In this document: positions 52,863 through 61,873 of the stretch, one piece after another
Numbering within the stretch: position 1 is the first letter of the stretch
Layout of the letters: every line of letters begins with the position of its first letter
Assembly (NCBI RefSeq): GCF_026339935.1
Contig: NZ_JAPEPX010000001.1
Coordinates: 4,769,501-4,833,500, forward strand
Reading direction: 5' to 3'
Length of the DNA stretch: 64,000 bases
Source: Streptomyces sp. NBC_01551
GTDB taxonomy: Bacteria; Actinomycetota; Actinomycetes; Streptomycetales; Streptomycetaceae
Notes under the pieces: model-generated
Database searches by the model: none
The model's input: the letters and a program-made list of their open reading frames with translations, nothing else
Told to the model about the DNA's origin: nothing
Made by a program: the position numbers and the translations under genes

Positions 52863-53048
52863 ATGAAGACGACGATGATGTTCCGCAACATAGCCAACCC
52901 GCGCCGCACCACCCTCGCGCACCTGAAGGACGCCGAGGAGCTGCAGGCGGTGGAGGTCCAGGAGCACACCGTCGACCTGCCGGCCCAGACCGCGAACCCG
53001 CGCCGCACCACGCTGATGGACGCGCCGGTCGCCGCCGCCGCGCAGTAG
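52863..53048 (+). CDS. Small 61-aa protein with duplicated ANPRRTTL motif
   Basis: ATG 52863; later in-frame ATGs at 52875 and 52878. The motif ANPRRTTL occurs twice (residues about 11-18 and 44-51), encoded by two exact copies of AACCCGCGCCGCACCAC (52896-52912, 52995-53011), either side of an acidic helix-like LKDAEELQAVEVQEHTVDLP. There is no signal peptide or membrane span. The acidic leader-like centre and repeated basic Thr-rich motif recall a modified-peptide precursor, but no modifying enzyme is adjacent. Family not recognised; the RBS is weak. Confidence 0.55.
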   Translation: MKTTMMFRNIANPRRTTLAHLKDAEELQAVEVQEHTVDLPAQTANPRRTTLMDAPVAAAAQ

Positions 53049-53094
53049 GCCCTCCACACAAAGGAAGCGAAGCGCCGCTGCCCGCCGCGTTAGC

Positions 53095-53114
53095 CTGGAG
53101 TCCGCAGACTCCAG
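53095..53114 (+). promoter_or_regulatory. Perfect hairpin/palindrome before the FAH gene
   Basis: CTGGAGTC-CGCA-GACTCCAG, 33 bp upstream of the GTG at 53147 and directly after a TTAGCCT -10 candidate. It is either an operator or a 5'-UTR stem. Confidence 0.45.
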
Positions 53115-53146
53115 CCAGCGGAAATACAGAGGGGCAGACGCAACAC

Positions 53147-53923
53147 GTGCGCATCGCCAGGTTCTCGATCGACGGCAATGTCGCGTTCGGGGCGGTCGAG
53201 GGCTCTGCCCCCGACGAGCTCGTCCTCGACATCATCAAGGGCATCCCGTTCGCGGACTTCGAGCTGTCCGGCACGAAGGTTCCGCTGAGCAAGGTCCGGC
53301 TGCTGCCGCCCGTGCTCCCGAACAAGGTCGTGGCCATCGGCCGCAACTACGCGGAGCACGCGGCGGAGCTGGGCAACGAGGTCCCCGAGGCTCCCATCAC
53401 CTTCTTCAAGCCCTCCACCTCGGTGGTCGGCCCGGGCGACCCGATCACGTACCCCTCGTTCTCCCAGGACCTCCACCACGAGGCGGAGCTCGCCGTGGTC
53501 ATCGGGCGCATGTGCCGCGAGGTCCCCAAGGAGCGCGTCAAGGACGTGATCCTCGGCTACACCTGCGCCAACGACGTCACCGCGCGCGATGTCCAGCAGC
53601 GCGAGAAGCAGTGGGCCCGGGCCAAGGGCTTCGACAGCTCCTGCCCCCTCGGCCCCTGGATCGAGACCGACCTCGACCCCGGCGACCTGACCATCCAGTG
53701 CACCGTCAACGGCGAACAGCGCCAGCTCGGCCGCACCAGCGACATGGTCCGCTCCATCGAGGACCTGATCGTCCACATCACCGAGGCCATGACGCTGCTC
53801 CCGGGCGACGTCATCCTCACGGGGACCCCGGCCGGAGTCGGCCCCCTCAACGTCGGCGACGAGGTCGCCGTCACCATCGAAGGCATCGGCACTCTCACCA
53901 ACAAGGTGATCAAGCGTGGCTAA
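53147..53923 (+). CDS. Fumarylacetoacetate hydrolase family protein
   Basis: 258 aa from GTG 53147. FAH-like C-terminal fold: [29 protein letters not shown], metal ligands in [12 protein letters not shown] (Glu-x-Glu) and [13 protein letters not shown] (Asp), catalytic-type Lys in [23 protein letters not shown] near the end. The family covers oxaloacetate decarboxylases, acylpyruvases and 2-hydroxyhepta-2,4-diene-1,7-dioate isomerases; sequence alone does not decide among them. Its stop overlaps the gltX start by 8 bp, so the two are translationally coupled. Confidence 0.9.
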   Translation: MRIARFSIDGNVAFGAVEGSAPDELVLDIIKGIPFADFELSGTKVPLSKVRLLPPVLPNKVVAIGRNYAEHAAELGNEVPEAPITFFKPSTSVVGPGDPITYPSFSQDLHHEAELAVVIGRMCREVPKERVKDVILGYTCANDVTARDVQQREKQWARAKGFDSSCPLGPWIETDLDPGDLTIQCTVNGEQRQLGRTSDMVRSIEDLIVHITEAMTLLPGDVILTGTPAGVGPLNVGDEVAVTIEGIGTLTNKVIKRG

Positions 53924-55391
53924 CGCACCCGTCCGCGTCCGTTTCTGTCCCTCCCCGACTGGCAACCCCCACGTCGGCCTGGTCCGGACGGCTCTCTTCA
54001 ACTGGGCGTTCGCCCGCCACCACGGCGGCACGTTCGTCTTCCGCATCGAGGACACCGACGCGGCGCGCGACTCCGAGGAGTCGTACGCCCAGCTGCTCGA
54101 CTCGCTGCGCTGGCTCGGCTTCACCTGGGACGAGGGTCCCGAGGTGGGCGGCCCGCACGCCCCGTACCGCCAGTCCCAGCGCATGGACATCTACGCGGAC
54201 GTCGCGAAGAAGCTCAAGGACGGCGGCTACGCGTACGACTGCTACTGCACCACCGAGGAGCTGGACGCGCGCCGCGCCGCCGCCCGCGCGGCCGGCAAGC
54301 CCTCCGGTTACGACGGCCACTGCCGCGAGCTGACCACCGTGCAGCTGGAGGCGTACCAGGGCGAGCACCGCTCCTCGATCGTCCGCTTCCGGATGCCCGA
54401 CGAGCCGATCACCTTCACCGACCTGGTCCGCGGCGAGCTGACCTTCACCCCGGAGAACGTGCCGGACTTCGGCATCCTGCGGGCCAACGGCGCGCCGCTG
54501 TACACGCTCGTCAACCCCGTCGACGACGCGCTGATGGAGATCACGCACGTCCTGCGCGGCGAGGACCTGCTGTCCTCCACCCCGCGCCAGATCGCGCTCT
54601 ACAAGGCGCTGATCGAGCTGGGCGTCGCCAAGGCGGTCCCCGAGTTCGGCCACCTGCCGTACGTCATGGGCGAGGGCAACAAGAAGCTCTCCAAGCGCGA
54701 CCCGGAGTCCTCGCTCAACCTGTACCGCGAGCGCGGCTTCCTGCCCGAGGGCCTGCTGAACTACCTCTCGCTCCTCGGCTGGTCCTTCTCCAAGGACCAG
54801 GACATCTTCTCGATCGAGGAGATGGTGGCGAAGTTCGACATCCCGGACGTCAACGCCAACCCGGCGCGCTTCGACCTCAAGAAGGCCGAGGCCATCAACG
54901 CCGACCACATCCGGCTGCTGGACCCGAAGGCCTTCGCGGACGCCTGCACGCCGTGGCTGCGGGCCCCGCACGCCAACTGGGAGCCCGCGGACTTCGACGC
55001 CGAGGCCTGGGCGGCCATCGCGCCGTACGCCCAGACCCGCGTGACCGTCCTGTCGGACATCACCGCGAACGTTGACTTCCTGTTCCGCAAGGAGCCCGTC
55101 GAGGACCAGGCGTCCTGGGACAAGGCGATGAAGGGTGAGCCGGCGGCCCTGCTGACCAGCGTCCGCGCCCACCTGGACACGGCCGACTGGAACGACCCCG
55201 AGGCCCTCAAGCAGGCCGTCCTGACCGCCGGCGAGGCCCACGGCCTCAAGCTCGGCAAGGCGCAGGCCCCGGTCCGCGTGGCCGTCACCGGCCGCACGGT
55301 CGGTCTGCCGCTCTTCGAGTCCCTCCAGATCCTGGGCAAGGAGCGCTCCCTGGCCCGCATCGACGCGGCGCTGGCGAAGCTCGCCGCGTAG
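53916..55391 (+). CDS. gltX: Glutamyl-tRNA synthetase
   Basis: 491 aa from GTG 53916, inside the end of the FAH gene. Class I synthetase: HIGH-type motif [10 protein letters not shown] at residues 12-21, KMSKS-type [12 protein letters not shown] near 252, alpha-helical anticodon-binding C-terminus. Actinobacteria lack GlnRS, so this enzyme is expected to charge both tRNA-Glu and tRNA-Gln, with GatCAB then amidating Glu-tRNA-Gln; both substrate tRNAs are encoded 1.6 kb downstream. It ends with a 20-bp terminator stem. Confidence 0.97.
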   Translation: MANAPVRVRFCPSPTGNPHVGLVRTALFNWAFARHHGGTFVFRIEDTDAARDSEESYAQLLDSLRWLGFTWDEGPEVGGPHAPYRQSQRMDIYADVAKKLKDGGYAYDCYCTTEELDARRAAARAAGKPSGYDGHCRELTTVQLEAYQGEHRSSIVRFRMPDEPITFTDLVRGELTFTPENVPDFGILRANGAPLYTLVNPVDDALMEITHVLRGEDLLSSTPRQIALYKALIELGVAKAVPEFGHLPYVMGEGNKKLSKRDPESSLNLYRERGFLPEGLLNYLSLLGWSFSKDQDIFSIEEMVAKFDIPDVNANPARFDLKKAEAINADHIRLLDPKAFADACTPWLRAPHANWEPADFDAEAWAAIAPYAQTRVTVLSDITANVDFLFRKEPVEDQASWDKAMKGEPAALLTSVRAHLDTADWNDPEALKQAVLTAGEAHGLKLGKAQAPVRVAVTGRTVGLPLFESLQILGKERSLARIDAALAKLAA

Positions 55392-55407
55392 GCGTCACCC
55401 GTGTGTC

Positions 55408-55453
55408 CCGCAGGGGGCGGCGGCCGGAGATCCCCGGCCGCCGCCCCCTGCGG
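55408..55453 (+). terminator. gltX terminator
   Basis: CCGCAGGGGGCGGCGGCCGG and its exact complement form a 20-bp stem with a 6-nt AGATCC loop, 16 bp after the stop. Confidence 0.88.
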
Positions 55454-55547
55454 CGTTCTCGCGGGACGACGCTAGGGTCTGCGGAGATCGACTGCCCGTA
55501 CGTGCGTACGCGCGTACCCGTACCGCCCGCTGTGCGAAGGACCCGAC

Positions 55548-56219
55548 ATGCCGATGACCGCCCCCGACTACGCCTGGCACTTCACGCCGGGCAACACCTT
55601 CTCCTACGAGGACGGCCCCACCGGCACCCTCGCGGTGGTCGACGGGGGCGAGCTGTGGCTGCCCTCCGGCCGCGTGGTGGCCTGCGACCCGTTCCTCTGC
55701 CTCGGCACGGGCGACATACCGCCGTTCACCGCCCGGGTGGCCCCGGGCCGCTACCGGGTGGAGGCCGCCATGGCCACGATCACCACGCCCGAGGAGCCCC
55801 CGTCGGACAGCCCGCACCTGCGGATCGCCGCCGTCCGCCTGGTGGTCGCGGACCGGCCGGCCGTGACCTGGGAGCCCGCCCTGCAGGAGGGCCAGGACCC
55901 GGCGACGCTGGAGGAGGACGAGTTCTTCGGCTACGGCGTCGACGCGGGCACGGGCTGCTTCTACGACGCCGCGGCCGACGACGCGTTCCCGGACTGCGAG
56001 GGCGACGAGGGGCCGCTCTGGGACGCCTTCGAGGCCACCGGGCACGAGCCCGGCCCCTACGTCGTGGCCGGCGAGGACGGCCACAACCTGGTCGCCTTCG
56101 GCTCCGGCTGGGGCGACGGCGCGTACCCGACCTGGGTGGGCCGTGACGCCGACGGCGAGATCACCTGCTTCGTCACCGATTTCTTCGTCGTGCCCCCGCG
56201 GGACGATCTCCCGGCGTAG
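55548..56219 (+). CDS. DUF4241 domain protein
   Basis: 223 aa. GRVVACDPFLCLG, VAPGRYRVEAAMATI, RLVVADRPAVTWEPAL, FFGYGVDAGTGCFYDAAA and a final SGWGDGAYPTWVGRDADGEI are the marks of the DUF4241 family, soluble beta-rich proteins of unknown function seen in many actinomycetes, sometimes as immunity-like proteins. There is no signal peptide. It is followed by the HAD gene 10 bp downstream, so the two are probably cotranscribed. Confidence 0.85.
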   Translation: MPMTAPDYAWHFTPGNTFSYEDGPTGTLAVVDGGELWLPSGRVVACDPFLCLGTGDIPPFTARVAPGRYRVEAAMATITTPEEPPSDSPHLRIAAVRLVVADRPAVTWEPALQEGQDPATLEEDEFFGYGVDAGTGCFYDAAADDAFPDCEGDEGPLWDAFEATGHEPGPYVVAGEDGHNLVAFGSGWGDGAYPTWVGRDADGEITCFVTDFFVVPPRDDLPA

Positions 56220-56229
56220 CCTCGGCGGT

Positions 56230-56958
56230 ATGCCGATCCGCGCCGTGCTGTGGGACATCGACGACACCCTGTTCGACTACACCGGGGCGGACCGGGCCGG
56301 GCTGGCGCGGCACCTGACGGTCGAGGGGCTCGCGGAGCGGTACGGCACCCCCGCCGAGGCGCTCGCCCTGTGGCGCCACCACACCGACCGGCACTGGGCG
56401 CGCTTCGGGGCCGGCGAGGTCACCTTCGAGGGCCAGCGCCGGGACCGGGTACGGGACTTCCTCGGCGCGCCGGACCTGACCGACGACGAGGCCGAGGAAT
56501 GGTTCGGGCGGTACGTCGCGCACTACCGGGCCGCCTGGGTGGTGTTCCCCGACGTGGTGCCCGTACTGGACGCCCTGGCGGCCGGGTACCGGCACGGGGT
56601 GCTCTCCAACTCCTCCGTGGCCAACCAGGACCCGAAGCTGCGCGCCCTCGGGCTGCGCGAGCGCTTCGAGGTCCTGGTCTGCGCCGCCGAGCTGGGCGTC
56701 AGCAAGCCCGAGGCCGAGGCCTTCCTCGCCGCCTGCGAGGCGCTCGCGCTGCCGCCGCACGAGGTGGCGTACGTGGGTGACCAGCCGGAGATCGACGCGC
56801 GCGGCGCCCGTGACGCCGGGCTCACGGCGTTCTGGCTGGACCGCGCCGGAGGGCGCGGACCGGCTCCCTCCGGTGTGCACCGGATCGCCGGGCTCGCCCG
56901 GCTCCCGGAGCTGCTGGCCGGGGATACCCGTTTTGGAGCACGGTCAGGCATCCGGTAA
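56230..56958 (+). CDS. HAD family hydrolase
   Basis: 242 aa from ATG 56230. HAD-IA type phosphatase: motif I LWDIDDTLFDY with nucleophile Asp9 and Asp11, motif II LSNSS near 129, motif III Lys in VSKPEAEAF, motif IV YVGDQPEIDARGARDAG. A helical cap lies between I and II. Likely a small-molecule phosphatase; substrate unknown. It is the last protein gene before the tRNA cluster. Confidence 0.92.
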   Translation: MPIRAVLWDIDDTLFDYTGADRAGLARHLTVEGLAERYGTPAEALALWRHHTDRHWARFGAGEVTFEGQRRDRVRDFLGAPDLTDDEAEEWFGRYVAHYRAAWVVFPDVVPVLDALAAGYRHGVLSNSSVANQDPKLRALGLRERFEVLVCAAELGVSKPEAEAFLAACEALALPPHEVAYVGDQPEIDARGARDAGLTAFWLDRAGGRGPAPSGVHRIAGLARLPELLAGDTRFGARSGIR

Positions 56959-57045
56959 TGTTCTTTCTGCGCCGCCGGAGCGGGCCGAAAGGCCGGACAC
57001 GGGGGCGCTAACCAAACGAAAGTACCGCAAGGGCTTGAGTTTTGG

Positions 57046-57117
57046 TGGGCTATAGTGTAATTGGCAACACGAGGGTTTCTGGTTCCCTTATTCTAGGTTC
57101 GAGTCCTGGTAGCCCAG
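57046..57117 (+). tRNA. tRNA-Gln (CTG), copy 1
   Basis: 72 nt without encoded CCA. Acceptor TGGGCTA/TAGCCCA, D-stem GTGT/ACAC, anticodon loop TTCTGGT giving CTG, T-arm GGTTCGAGTCC. The first U-A-type acceptor pair and the T-T mismatch at the base of the anticodon loop are as in many bacterial tRNA-Gln. Confidence 0.93.
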
Positions 57118-57144
57118 CGCAGTGCAGTAGTAACGCAGTGCTTT

Positions 57145-57217
57145 GCCCCCGTTGTGTAGCGGCCTAGCACGCCGCCCTCTCAAGGCGGTAGCGCCGGTTC
57201 GAATCCGGTCGGGGGTA
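57145..57217 (+). tRNA. tRNA-Glu (CTC), copy 1
   Basis: 73 nt, no encoded CCA. Acceptor GCCCCCG/CGGGGGT (G1-U72 wobble), anticodon stem CCGCC/GGCGG with loop CTCTCAA giving CTC, T-arm CGGTTCGAATCCG. Confidence 0.93.
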
Positions 57218-57281
57218 CAGATCCTTCCCGCAAGATCTCCATTTGGGTAGCTCCCGGACGTCTTGATGCAGGATCGCTAGG

Positions 57282-57354
57282 GCCCCCGTTGTGTAGCGGC
57301 CTAGCACGCCGCCCTCTCAAGGCGGTAGCGCCGGTTCGAATCCGGTCGGGGGTA
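57282..57354 (+). tRNA. tRNA-Glu (CTC), copy 2
   Basis: Identical in sequence to copy 1. A 64-bp spacer separates it from copy 1. Confidence 0.93.
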
Positions 57355-57378
57355 CTGTGTCTAGCTGGTCTAGACCTT

Positions 57379-57450
57379 TGGGCTATAGTGTAATTGGCAA
57401 CACGAGGGTTTCTGGTTCCCTTATTCTAGGTTCGAGTCCTGGTAGCCCAG
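57379..57450 (+). tRNA. tRNA-Gln (CTG), copy 2
   Basis: Identical in sequence to the first tRNA-Gln. The Gln-Glu-Glu-Gln-Glu order suggests tandem duplication of a Gln-Glu unit. Confidence 0.93.
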
Positions 57451-57472
57451 CGTAGTACCGCAGTAACAGCTA

Positions 57473-57545
57473 GCCCCCGTTGTGTAGCGGCCTAGCACGC
57501 CGCCCTCTCAAGGCGGTAGCGCCGGTTCGAATCCGGTCGGGGGTA
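57473..57545 (+). tRNA. tRNA-Glu (CTC), copy 3
   Basis: Third identical copy, followed seven nt later by the cluster terminator. Confidence 0.93.
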
Positions 57546-57551
57546 CGCACG

Positions 57552-57588
57552 GAAGAGGCCTTTCGCGATCATCGCGGAAGGCCTCTTC
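57552..57588 (+). terminator. tRNA cluster terminator
   Basis: GAAGAGGCCTTTCGCG pairs with CGCGGAAGGCCTCTTC (one T-G pair), 5-nt loop, followed by GCTTTG. Confidence 0.85.
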
Positions 57589-57720
57589 GCTTTGTCCGGC
57601 CGGTGGCCCGGCGTACGGGCACGGCAAGTAAGTACGGGCCCGGAGGCGCGTGTTCGGACGTGTGCGGCGTCGTACGCGCCCCCGGACCCGGGGGTGTGTG
57701 GTGGGAAAGGGCCGTGCGGG

Positions 57721-58437
57721 TCAGCCGGAGCGGCGCAGGGCCTCCGTCAGGCGGGCGGCCGCGTCGATGACGGCCTGGGCGTGCATCCGCCCCGGGTGCC
57801 GGGTCAGGCGCTCGATCGGCCCGGAGACCGACACGGAGGCCACCACGCGGTTCGACGGCCCGCGCACCGGCGCCGAGACGGAGGCCACGCCGGGCTCCCG
57901 CTCGCCGATCGACTGCGCCCAGCCGCGGCGCCGTACGCCCGAGAGCGCCGTCGCCGTGAAGCGCGCGCCCTGCAGACCCCGGTGGAGCCGCTCGGGCTCC
58001 TCCCAGGCCATCAGGATCTGTGCTGCCGAACCGGCCTTCATCGGGAGCGTGGAGCCCACCGGCACGGTGTCGCGCAGACCCGACAGCCGCTCGGCCGCGG
58101 CCACGCAGATGCGCATGTCGCCCTGACGCCGGTAGAGCTGCGCGCTCTCGCCCGTCACGTCGCGGAGGTGGGTGAGCACCGGTCCGGCCGTGGCCAGCAG
58201 GCGGTCCTCGCCGGCCGCGGCGGCAAGCTCTGCCAGCCGCGGGCCGAGGATGAACCGGCCCTGCATGTCCCTCGCCACCATCCGGTGGTGTTCCAGTGCC
58301 ACGGCGAGGCGATGTGCCGTGGGTCGTGCGAGCCCTGTCGCCGCGACCAGCCCGGCGAGGGTGGCCGGACCGGACTCCAGTGCGCTCAATACCAGAGCTG
58401 CCTTGTCGAGAACGCCGACGCCGCTAGAGTTGTCCAT
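57721..58437 (-). CDS. ndgR: IclR-family regulator NdgR
   Basis: 238 aa from ATG 58437; the frame is open to 58569 but 238 aa is the known NdgR length. N-terminal winged HTH (GVLDKAALVLSALESGPATLAG, TGLARPTAHRLAVAL) and IclR effector domain (PVGSTLPMKAGSAAQILMAWEEP, VASVSVSGPIERLT). In S. coelicolor NdgR is described as a regulator of leucine and other amino acid genes, including the divergent leuCD. There is no RBS; a TTGCGT-17-GAATAT promoter ends six nt before the ATG, so the mRNA is probably leaderless. Confidence 0.93.
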   Translation of the reverse strand: MDNSSGVGVLDKAALVLSALESGPATLAGLVAATGLARPTAHRLAVALEHHRMVARDMQGRFILGPRLAELAAAAGEDRLLATAGPVLTHLRDVTGESAQLYRRQGDMRICVAAAERLSGLRDTVPVGSTLPMKAGSAAQILMAWEEPERLHRGLQGARFTATALSGVRRRGWAQSIGEREPGVASVSAPVRGPSNRVVASVSVSGPIERLTRHPGRMHAQAVIDAAARLTEALRRSG

Positions 58438-58443
58438 GAAACG

Positions 58444-58472
58444 ATATTCACGTCTCACACTGTGAAACGCAA
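58444..58472. promoter_or_regulatory. ndgR promoter with NdgR-type operator in the spacer
   Basis: Minus strand: -35 TTGCGT (58472-58467), 17-bp spacer, -10 GAATAT (58449-58444). The palindrome GTCTCACA-C-TGTGAAAC (58452-58468, 7 of 8 pairs) fills the spacer. It is the probable autoregulatory site that also serves leuC. Confidence 0.65.
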
Positions 58473-58508
58473 GTTCAATTTTTCCAAGAACCAGCGAGTC
58501 TGTATGTA

Positions 58509-58532
58509 CGGGTCCACGAACCACTGGACCCG
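58509..58532 (+). promoter_or_regulatory. leuC 5'-UTR hairpin
   Basis: CGGGTCCA and TGGACCCG, 8-bp stem with an 8-nt loop, ending 24 nt before the leuC ATG. No leader peptide or U-tract is seen here, unlike ilvB and cimA. Confidence 0.5.
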
Positions 58533-58556
58533 GGACGGTGAGCCGGAGGGAAAGCG

Positions 58557-59981
58557 ATGGGTAGGACACTCGCGGAGAAGGTCTGGGACGACCATGTCGT
58601 CCGGCGCGCCGAGGGCGAGCCCGACCTCCTCTTCATCGATCTGCACCTGCTGCACGAGGTGACCAGCCCCCAGGCCTTCGAAGGTCTGCGGCAGGCCGGC
58701 CGCAAGGTCCGTCGCCTGGACCTCACCATCGCGACCGAGGACCACAACACCCCCACCATCGACATCGACAAGCCGATCGCCGACCCCGTCTCCCGCGCCC
58801 AGCTGGAGACGCTGCGGGCGAACTGCGCCGAGTTCGGCGTACGCCTGCACTCGCTGGGCGACGTCGAGCAGGGCGTCGTCCACGTCGTGGGACCGCAGCT
58901 GGGCCTGACCCAGCCGGGCACCACCGTGGTCTGCGGCGACTCGCACACCTCCACGCACGGCGCCTTCGGCGCGCTGGCCTTCGGCATCGGCACCAGTCAG
59001 GTCGAGCACGTGCTGGCCACCCAGACGCTGCCGCTGGCCCGCCCCAAGACGATGGCCATCACCGTCACCGGTGCGCTGGCCGAGGGCGTCACCGCCAAGG
59101 ACCTGATCCTGGCCATCATCGCGAAGATCGGCACCGGCGGCGGCCAGGGCTACATCCTGGAATACCGCGGCGAGGCCATCGAGAAGCTCTCGATGGAAGC
59201 CCGCATGACCATCTGCAACATGTCGATCGAGGCCGGCGCCCGCGCGGGCATGATCGCCCCCGACCGGACCACCTTCGACTACCTGCGGGGCCGCGACCAC
59301 GCCCCCGCGGGCGAGGACTGGGACGCGGCGGTCGCCTACTGGCAGACCCTGCGCACCGACGACGACGCCGTCTTCGACGCGGAGGTCGTCATCGACGGCG
59401 CCGCGCTGTCCCCGTTCGTCACCTGGGGCACCAACCCCGGCCAGGGCGCGCCGCTGTCGGCCAACGTCCCCGACCCCGCTTCGTACGAGGACGCTTCGGA
59501 GCGCCACGCCGCCGAAAAGGCCCTGGAATACATGGGGTTGACGGCCGGGCAGCCGCTGCGGGACATCACGGTTGACACCGTCTTCGTAGGTTCCTGCACC
59601 AACGGCCGCATCGAGGACCTGCGCGCCGTGGCCGGGATCATCGAGGGCCGCAAAGTCGCCGACGGCGTACGGATGCTGGTCGTCCCGGGCTCGGTCCGCG
59701 TCGCGCTCCAGGCCGTGGAAGAGGGCCTGGACAAGGTCTTCAAGGAGGCCGGCGCCGAATGGCGGCACGCGGGCTGCTCGATGTGTCTGGGCATGAACCC
59801 CGACCAACTGGCGCCCGGTGAGCGCTCCGCGTCCACCTCCAACCGCAACTTCGAGGGCCGGCAGGGCAAGGGCGGACGCACCCACCTGGTCTCCCCGCAG
59901 GTGGCCGCCGCCACCGCGGTGCTGGGCCATCTGGCCTCGCCCGCCGATCTGTCCGACGCCACCGCGACCGCCGGAGTCTGA
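58557..59981 (+). CDS. leuC: 3-isopropylmalate dehydratase large subunit
   Basis: 474 aa, GGAGGGAAAG RBS. Aconitase-superfamily [4Fe-4S] enzyme isomerising 2- to 3-isopropylmalate with LeuD. Cluster cysteines are visible in FVGSCTNGR (about 350) and [11 protein letters not shown] (about 408 and 411). Also [28 protein letters not shown] and a [10 protein letters not shown] substrate/cluster motif. It is divergent from ndgR and followed by leuD after 3 bp. Confidence 0.97.
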   Translation: MGRTLAEKVWDDHVVRRAEGEPDLLFIDLHLLHEVTSPQAFEGLRQAGRKVRRLDLTIATEDHNTPTIDIDKPIADPVSRAQLETLRANCAEFGVRLHSLGDVEQGVVHVVGPQLGLTQPGTTVVCGDSHTSTHGAFGALAFGIGTSQVEHVLATQTLPLARPKTMAITVTGALAEGVTAKDLILAIIAKIGTGGGQGYILEYRGEAIEKLSMEARMTICNMSIEAGARAGMIAPDRTTFDYLRGRDHAPAGEDWDAAVAYWQTLRTDDDAVFDAEVVIDGAALSPFVTWGTNPGQGAPLSANVPDPASYEDASERHAAEKALEYMGLTAGQPLRDITVDTVFVGSCTNGRIEDLRAVAGIIEGRKVADGVRMLVVPGSVRVALQAVEEGLDKVFKEAGAEWRHAGCSMCLGMNPDQLAPGERSASTSNRNFEGRQGKGGRTHLVSPQVAAATAVLGHLASPADLSDATATAGV

Positions 59982-59984
59982 ACC

Positions 59985-60578
59985 ATGGAAGCCTTCACCA
60001 CCCACACCGGCCGGGCCGTCCCGCTGCGCCGCAGCAACGTCGACACCGACCAGATCATCCCGGCCCACTGGCTGAAGAAGATCACCCGCGACGGGTTCGA
60101 GGACGGGCTCTTCGAGGCCTGGCGCAAGGACCCGGAGTTCGTCACGAACCGCCCGGAGCGCGCGGGCGCGACCGTGCTGGTCGCGGGCCCCGACTTCGGC
60201 ACCGGTTCCTCGCGCGAGCACGCCGTGTGGGCCCTGCAGAACTTCGGCTTCAAGACGGTCATCTCCTCCCGGTTCGCCGACATCTTCCGCGGCAACTCGC
60301 TGAAGAACGGTCTGCTGACCGTGGTCCTGCCGCAGGAGACCGTCGACCGGCTGTGGGAGCTGACCGAGGCCGACCCCACCGCCGAGATCACCGTCGACCT
60401 GGTCGCCCGCCAGGTCCGAGCGGAGGGCGTCGAGGCGGAGTTCGAGCTCGACGACAACGCCCGCTGGCGCCTGCTGGAGGGGCTGGACGACATCTCGCTC
60501 ACCCTTCAGAACGAAGCGGACATCGCCACCTACGAAAGCGCCCGGCCCGCCTACAAGCCGCGTACGATTCGGGCCTGA
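59985..60578 (+). CDS. leuD: 3-isopropylmalate dehydratase small subunit
   Basis: 197 aa. [34 protein letters not shown] (the swivelling-domain substrate motif), [19 protein letters not shown] are all diagnostic. It forms the LeuCD heterodimer and is translationally coupled to leuC. A 14-bp terminator stem follows. Confidence 0.97.
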   Translation: MEAFTTHTGRAVPLRRSNVDTDQIIPAHWLKKITRDGFEDGLFEAWRKDPEFVTNRPERAGATVLVAGPDFGTGSSREHAVWALQNFGFKTVISSRFADIFRGNSLKNGLLTVVLPQETVDRLWELTEADPTAEITVDLVARQVRAEGVEAEFELDDNARWRLLEGLDDISLTLQNEADIATYESARPAYKPRTIRA

Positions 60579-60628
60579 TTCCGGCCTGATCAGCGCTTAT
60601 TCGCCCTTGGGTGATCACAATGCCGACG

Positions 60629-60660
60629 CTGTGCCCCCCACCTTCCGGTGGGGGGCACAG
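60629..60660 (+). terminator. leuCD terminator
   Basis: CTGTGCCCCCCACC and GGTGGGGGGCACAG: perfect 14-bp stem, TTCC tetraloop. Confidence 0.88.
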
Positions 60661-60715
60661 CTGTGTGTTGAGGCCCCGTGAGGCGACAACTCGCCCCAGA
60701 TGGCACAATCTGTGC

Positions 60716-60943
60716 ATGGAACGCGACAGTCAACTTGAGCTCTACGAACTCGTCGCGGACCGATTGAAAGAAGCACACACAAGGGTGCGCACGCTGCAAG
60801 TCCCGGAGGGCGTAAGGATGGCGCTGTCCCGGAAGCTGTTGGTCGTCACGGCCGCGGCGAAGCATGATCTCGCCGATGCGGCAAGGCGCCTGGACAGGTT
60901 GATGAAGGACCTCGACGAGGGTCGATTCCCTGAAGGCGACTGA
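60716..60943 (+). CDS. Conserved small helical protein (75 aa)
   Basis: ATG 60716. MERDSQLELYELVADRLKEA then HTRVRTLQVPEGVRMALSRK and an LLVVTAAAKHDLADAARRLDRL segment: a soluble, almost wholly helical protein, acidic at the C-terminus (DEGRFPEGD). A CACAAT -10 (60704-60709), six nt before the ATG and with no SD, suggests leaderless translation. I recall a small hypothetical at this place between leuD and hupS in Streptomyces; function unknown. Confidence 0.8.
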   Translation: MERDSQLELYELVADRLKEAHTRVRTLQVPEGVRMALSRKLLVVTAAAKHDLADAARRLDRLMKDLDEGRFPEGD

Positions 60944-61087
60944 TGCGAAGGAACTCCGTAACGGCCTACATCGTTGCGGCACTAGGGTGATTAGCCCGTT
61001 TCGTGTTTGATTTGCGGTATATATCCGCCTAACGTGCGAAATAAGCTTGAACACATTCGTTCTGGCGAAGTCTCCGAAGGGGAAGAC

Positions 61088-61759
61088 GTGAACAAGGCGC
61101 AGCTCGTAGAAGCGATTGCCGACAAGCTGGGCGGCCGCCAGCAGGCCGCGGACGCCGTCGACGCGGTACTGGACGCCATCGTCCGCGCGACCGTCGCGGG
61201 CGACCGGGTCTCGGTCACGGGCTTCGGCTCGTTCGAGAAGGTCGACCGTCCGGCCCGTTACGCCCGCAACCCGCAGACCGGTGAGCGCGTCCGGGTCAAG
61301 AAGACCTCCGTGCCCCGTTTCCGCGCGGGCCAGGGGTTCAAGGACCTGGTCAGCGGCACCAAGAAGCTCCCCAAGGGCGGCGAGGTGTCGGTGAAGAAGG
61401 CCCCCAAGGGCAGCCTCACCGGAGGTGCTTCCGCGACGGTCAAGAAGGCCGCGGCCAAGAAGGCCACCACCGCCAAGAAGGCGGCGGCGAAGACCGCGGT
61501 CGCGAAGAAGACCGTCGCCAAGAAGACCACCGCGGCCGTCAAGAAGGCCACCGCGAAGACCGCCGTGGCGAAGAAGGCCACGCCGGCGGCGAAGAAGGCC
61601 ACCGTCAAGAAGGCGGCGGCCACGGCCAAGAAGACCGCGACCACCGCCAAGAAGACCGCTCCGGCGGCCAAGAAGGCCACCGCCAAGACCACCGCGCCCG
61701 CCAAGAAGACGACGGCGCGCAAGACCACCGCGAAGAAGACCACGGCCCGCAAGAAGTAA
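61088..61759 (+). CDS. hupS: HU-like nucleoid protein HupS with lysine-rich tail
   Basis: 223 aa from GTG 61088 (GAAGGGGAAG RBS). Residues 1-92 are a complete HU domain (NKAQLVEAIADKLGGRQQAA, VSVTGFGSFEKVDRPARYAR, PQTGERVRVKKTSVPRFRAG). About 120 residues of KKA, KKT and AKK repeats resembling histone H1 follow. In S. coelicolor HupS compacts spore chromosomes during sporulation. Upstream, a TAGGGT -10 (60983-60988) and a GCGG-TATATAT-CCGC inverted repeat near 61017-61031 mark the promoter. Confidence 0.95.
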   Translation: MNKAQLVEAIADKLGGRQQAADAVDAVLDAIVRATVAGDRVSVTGFGSFEKVDRPARYARNPQTGERVRVKKTSVPRFRAGQGFKDLVSGTKKLPKGGEVSVKKAPKGSLTGGASATVKKAAAKKATTAKKAAAKTAVAKKTVAKKTTAAVKKATAKTAVAKKATPAAKKATVKKAAATAKKTATTAKKTAPAAKKATAKTTAPAKKTTARKTTAKKTTARKK

Positions 61760-61778
61760 GGCCGACAGTCACACACGC

Positions 61779-61814
61779 CGGGCCGGCTTCCCCTCGTCTG
61801 GGGAAGCCGGCCCG
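61779..61814 (+). terminator. hupS terminator
   Basis: CGGGCCGGCTTCCCC and GGGGAAGCCGGCCCG: perfect 15-bp stem, 6-nt loop, 19 bp after the stop. Confidence 0.85.
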
Positions 61815-61873
61815 CGGTGCTGTTCAGGGATGATCGCGTCAGGGACGTTCGCGCAGCTCAGAGGGGCTGCGGC

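Noticed and set aside
57046..57545. Integrated element attachment site at the tRNA cluster
   Set aside because: All five tRNAs are complete, no integrase or truncated tRNA copy is present in the window.
59336..60502. 388-aa antisense frame over leuC-leuD
   Set aside because: Ser/Arg-rich shadow of the leuCD genes without family features.
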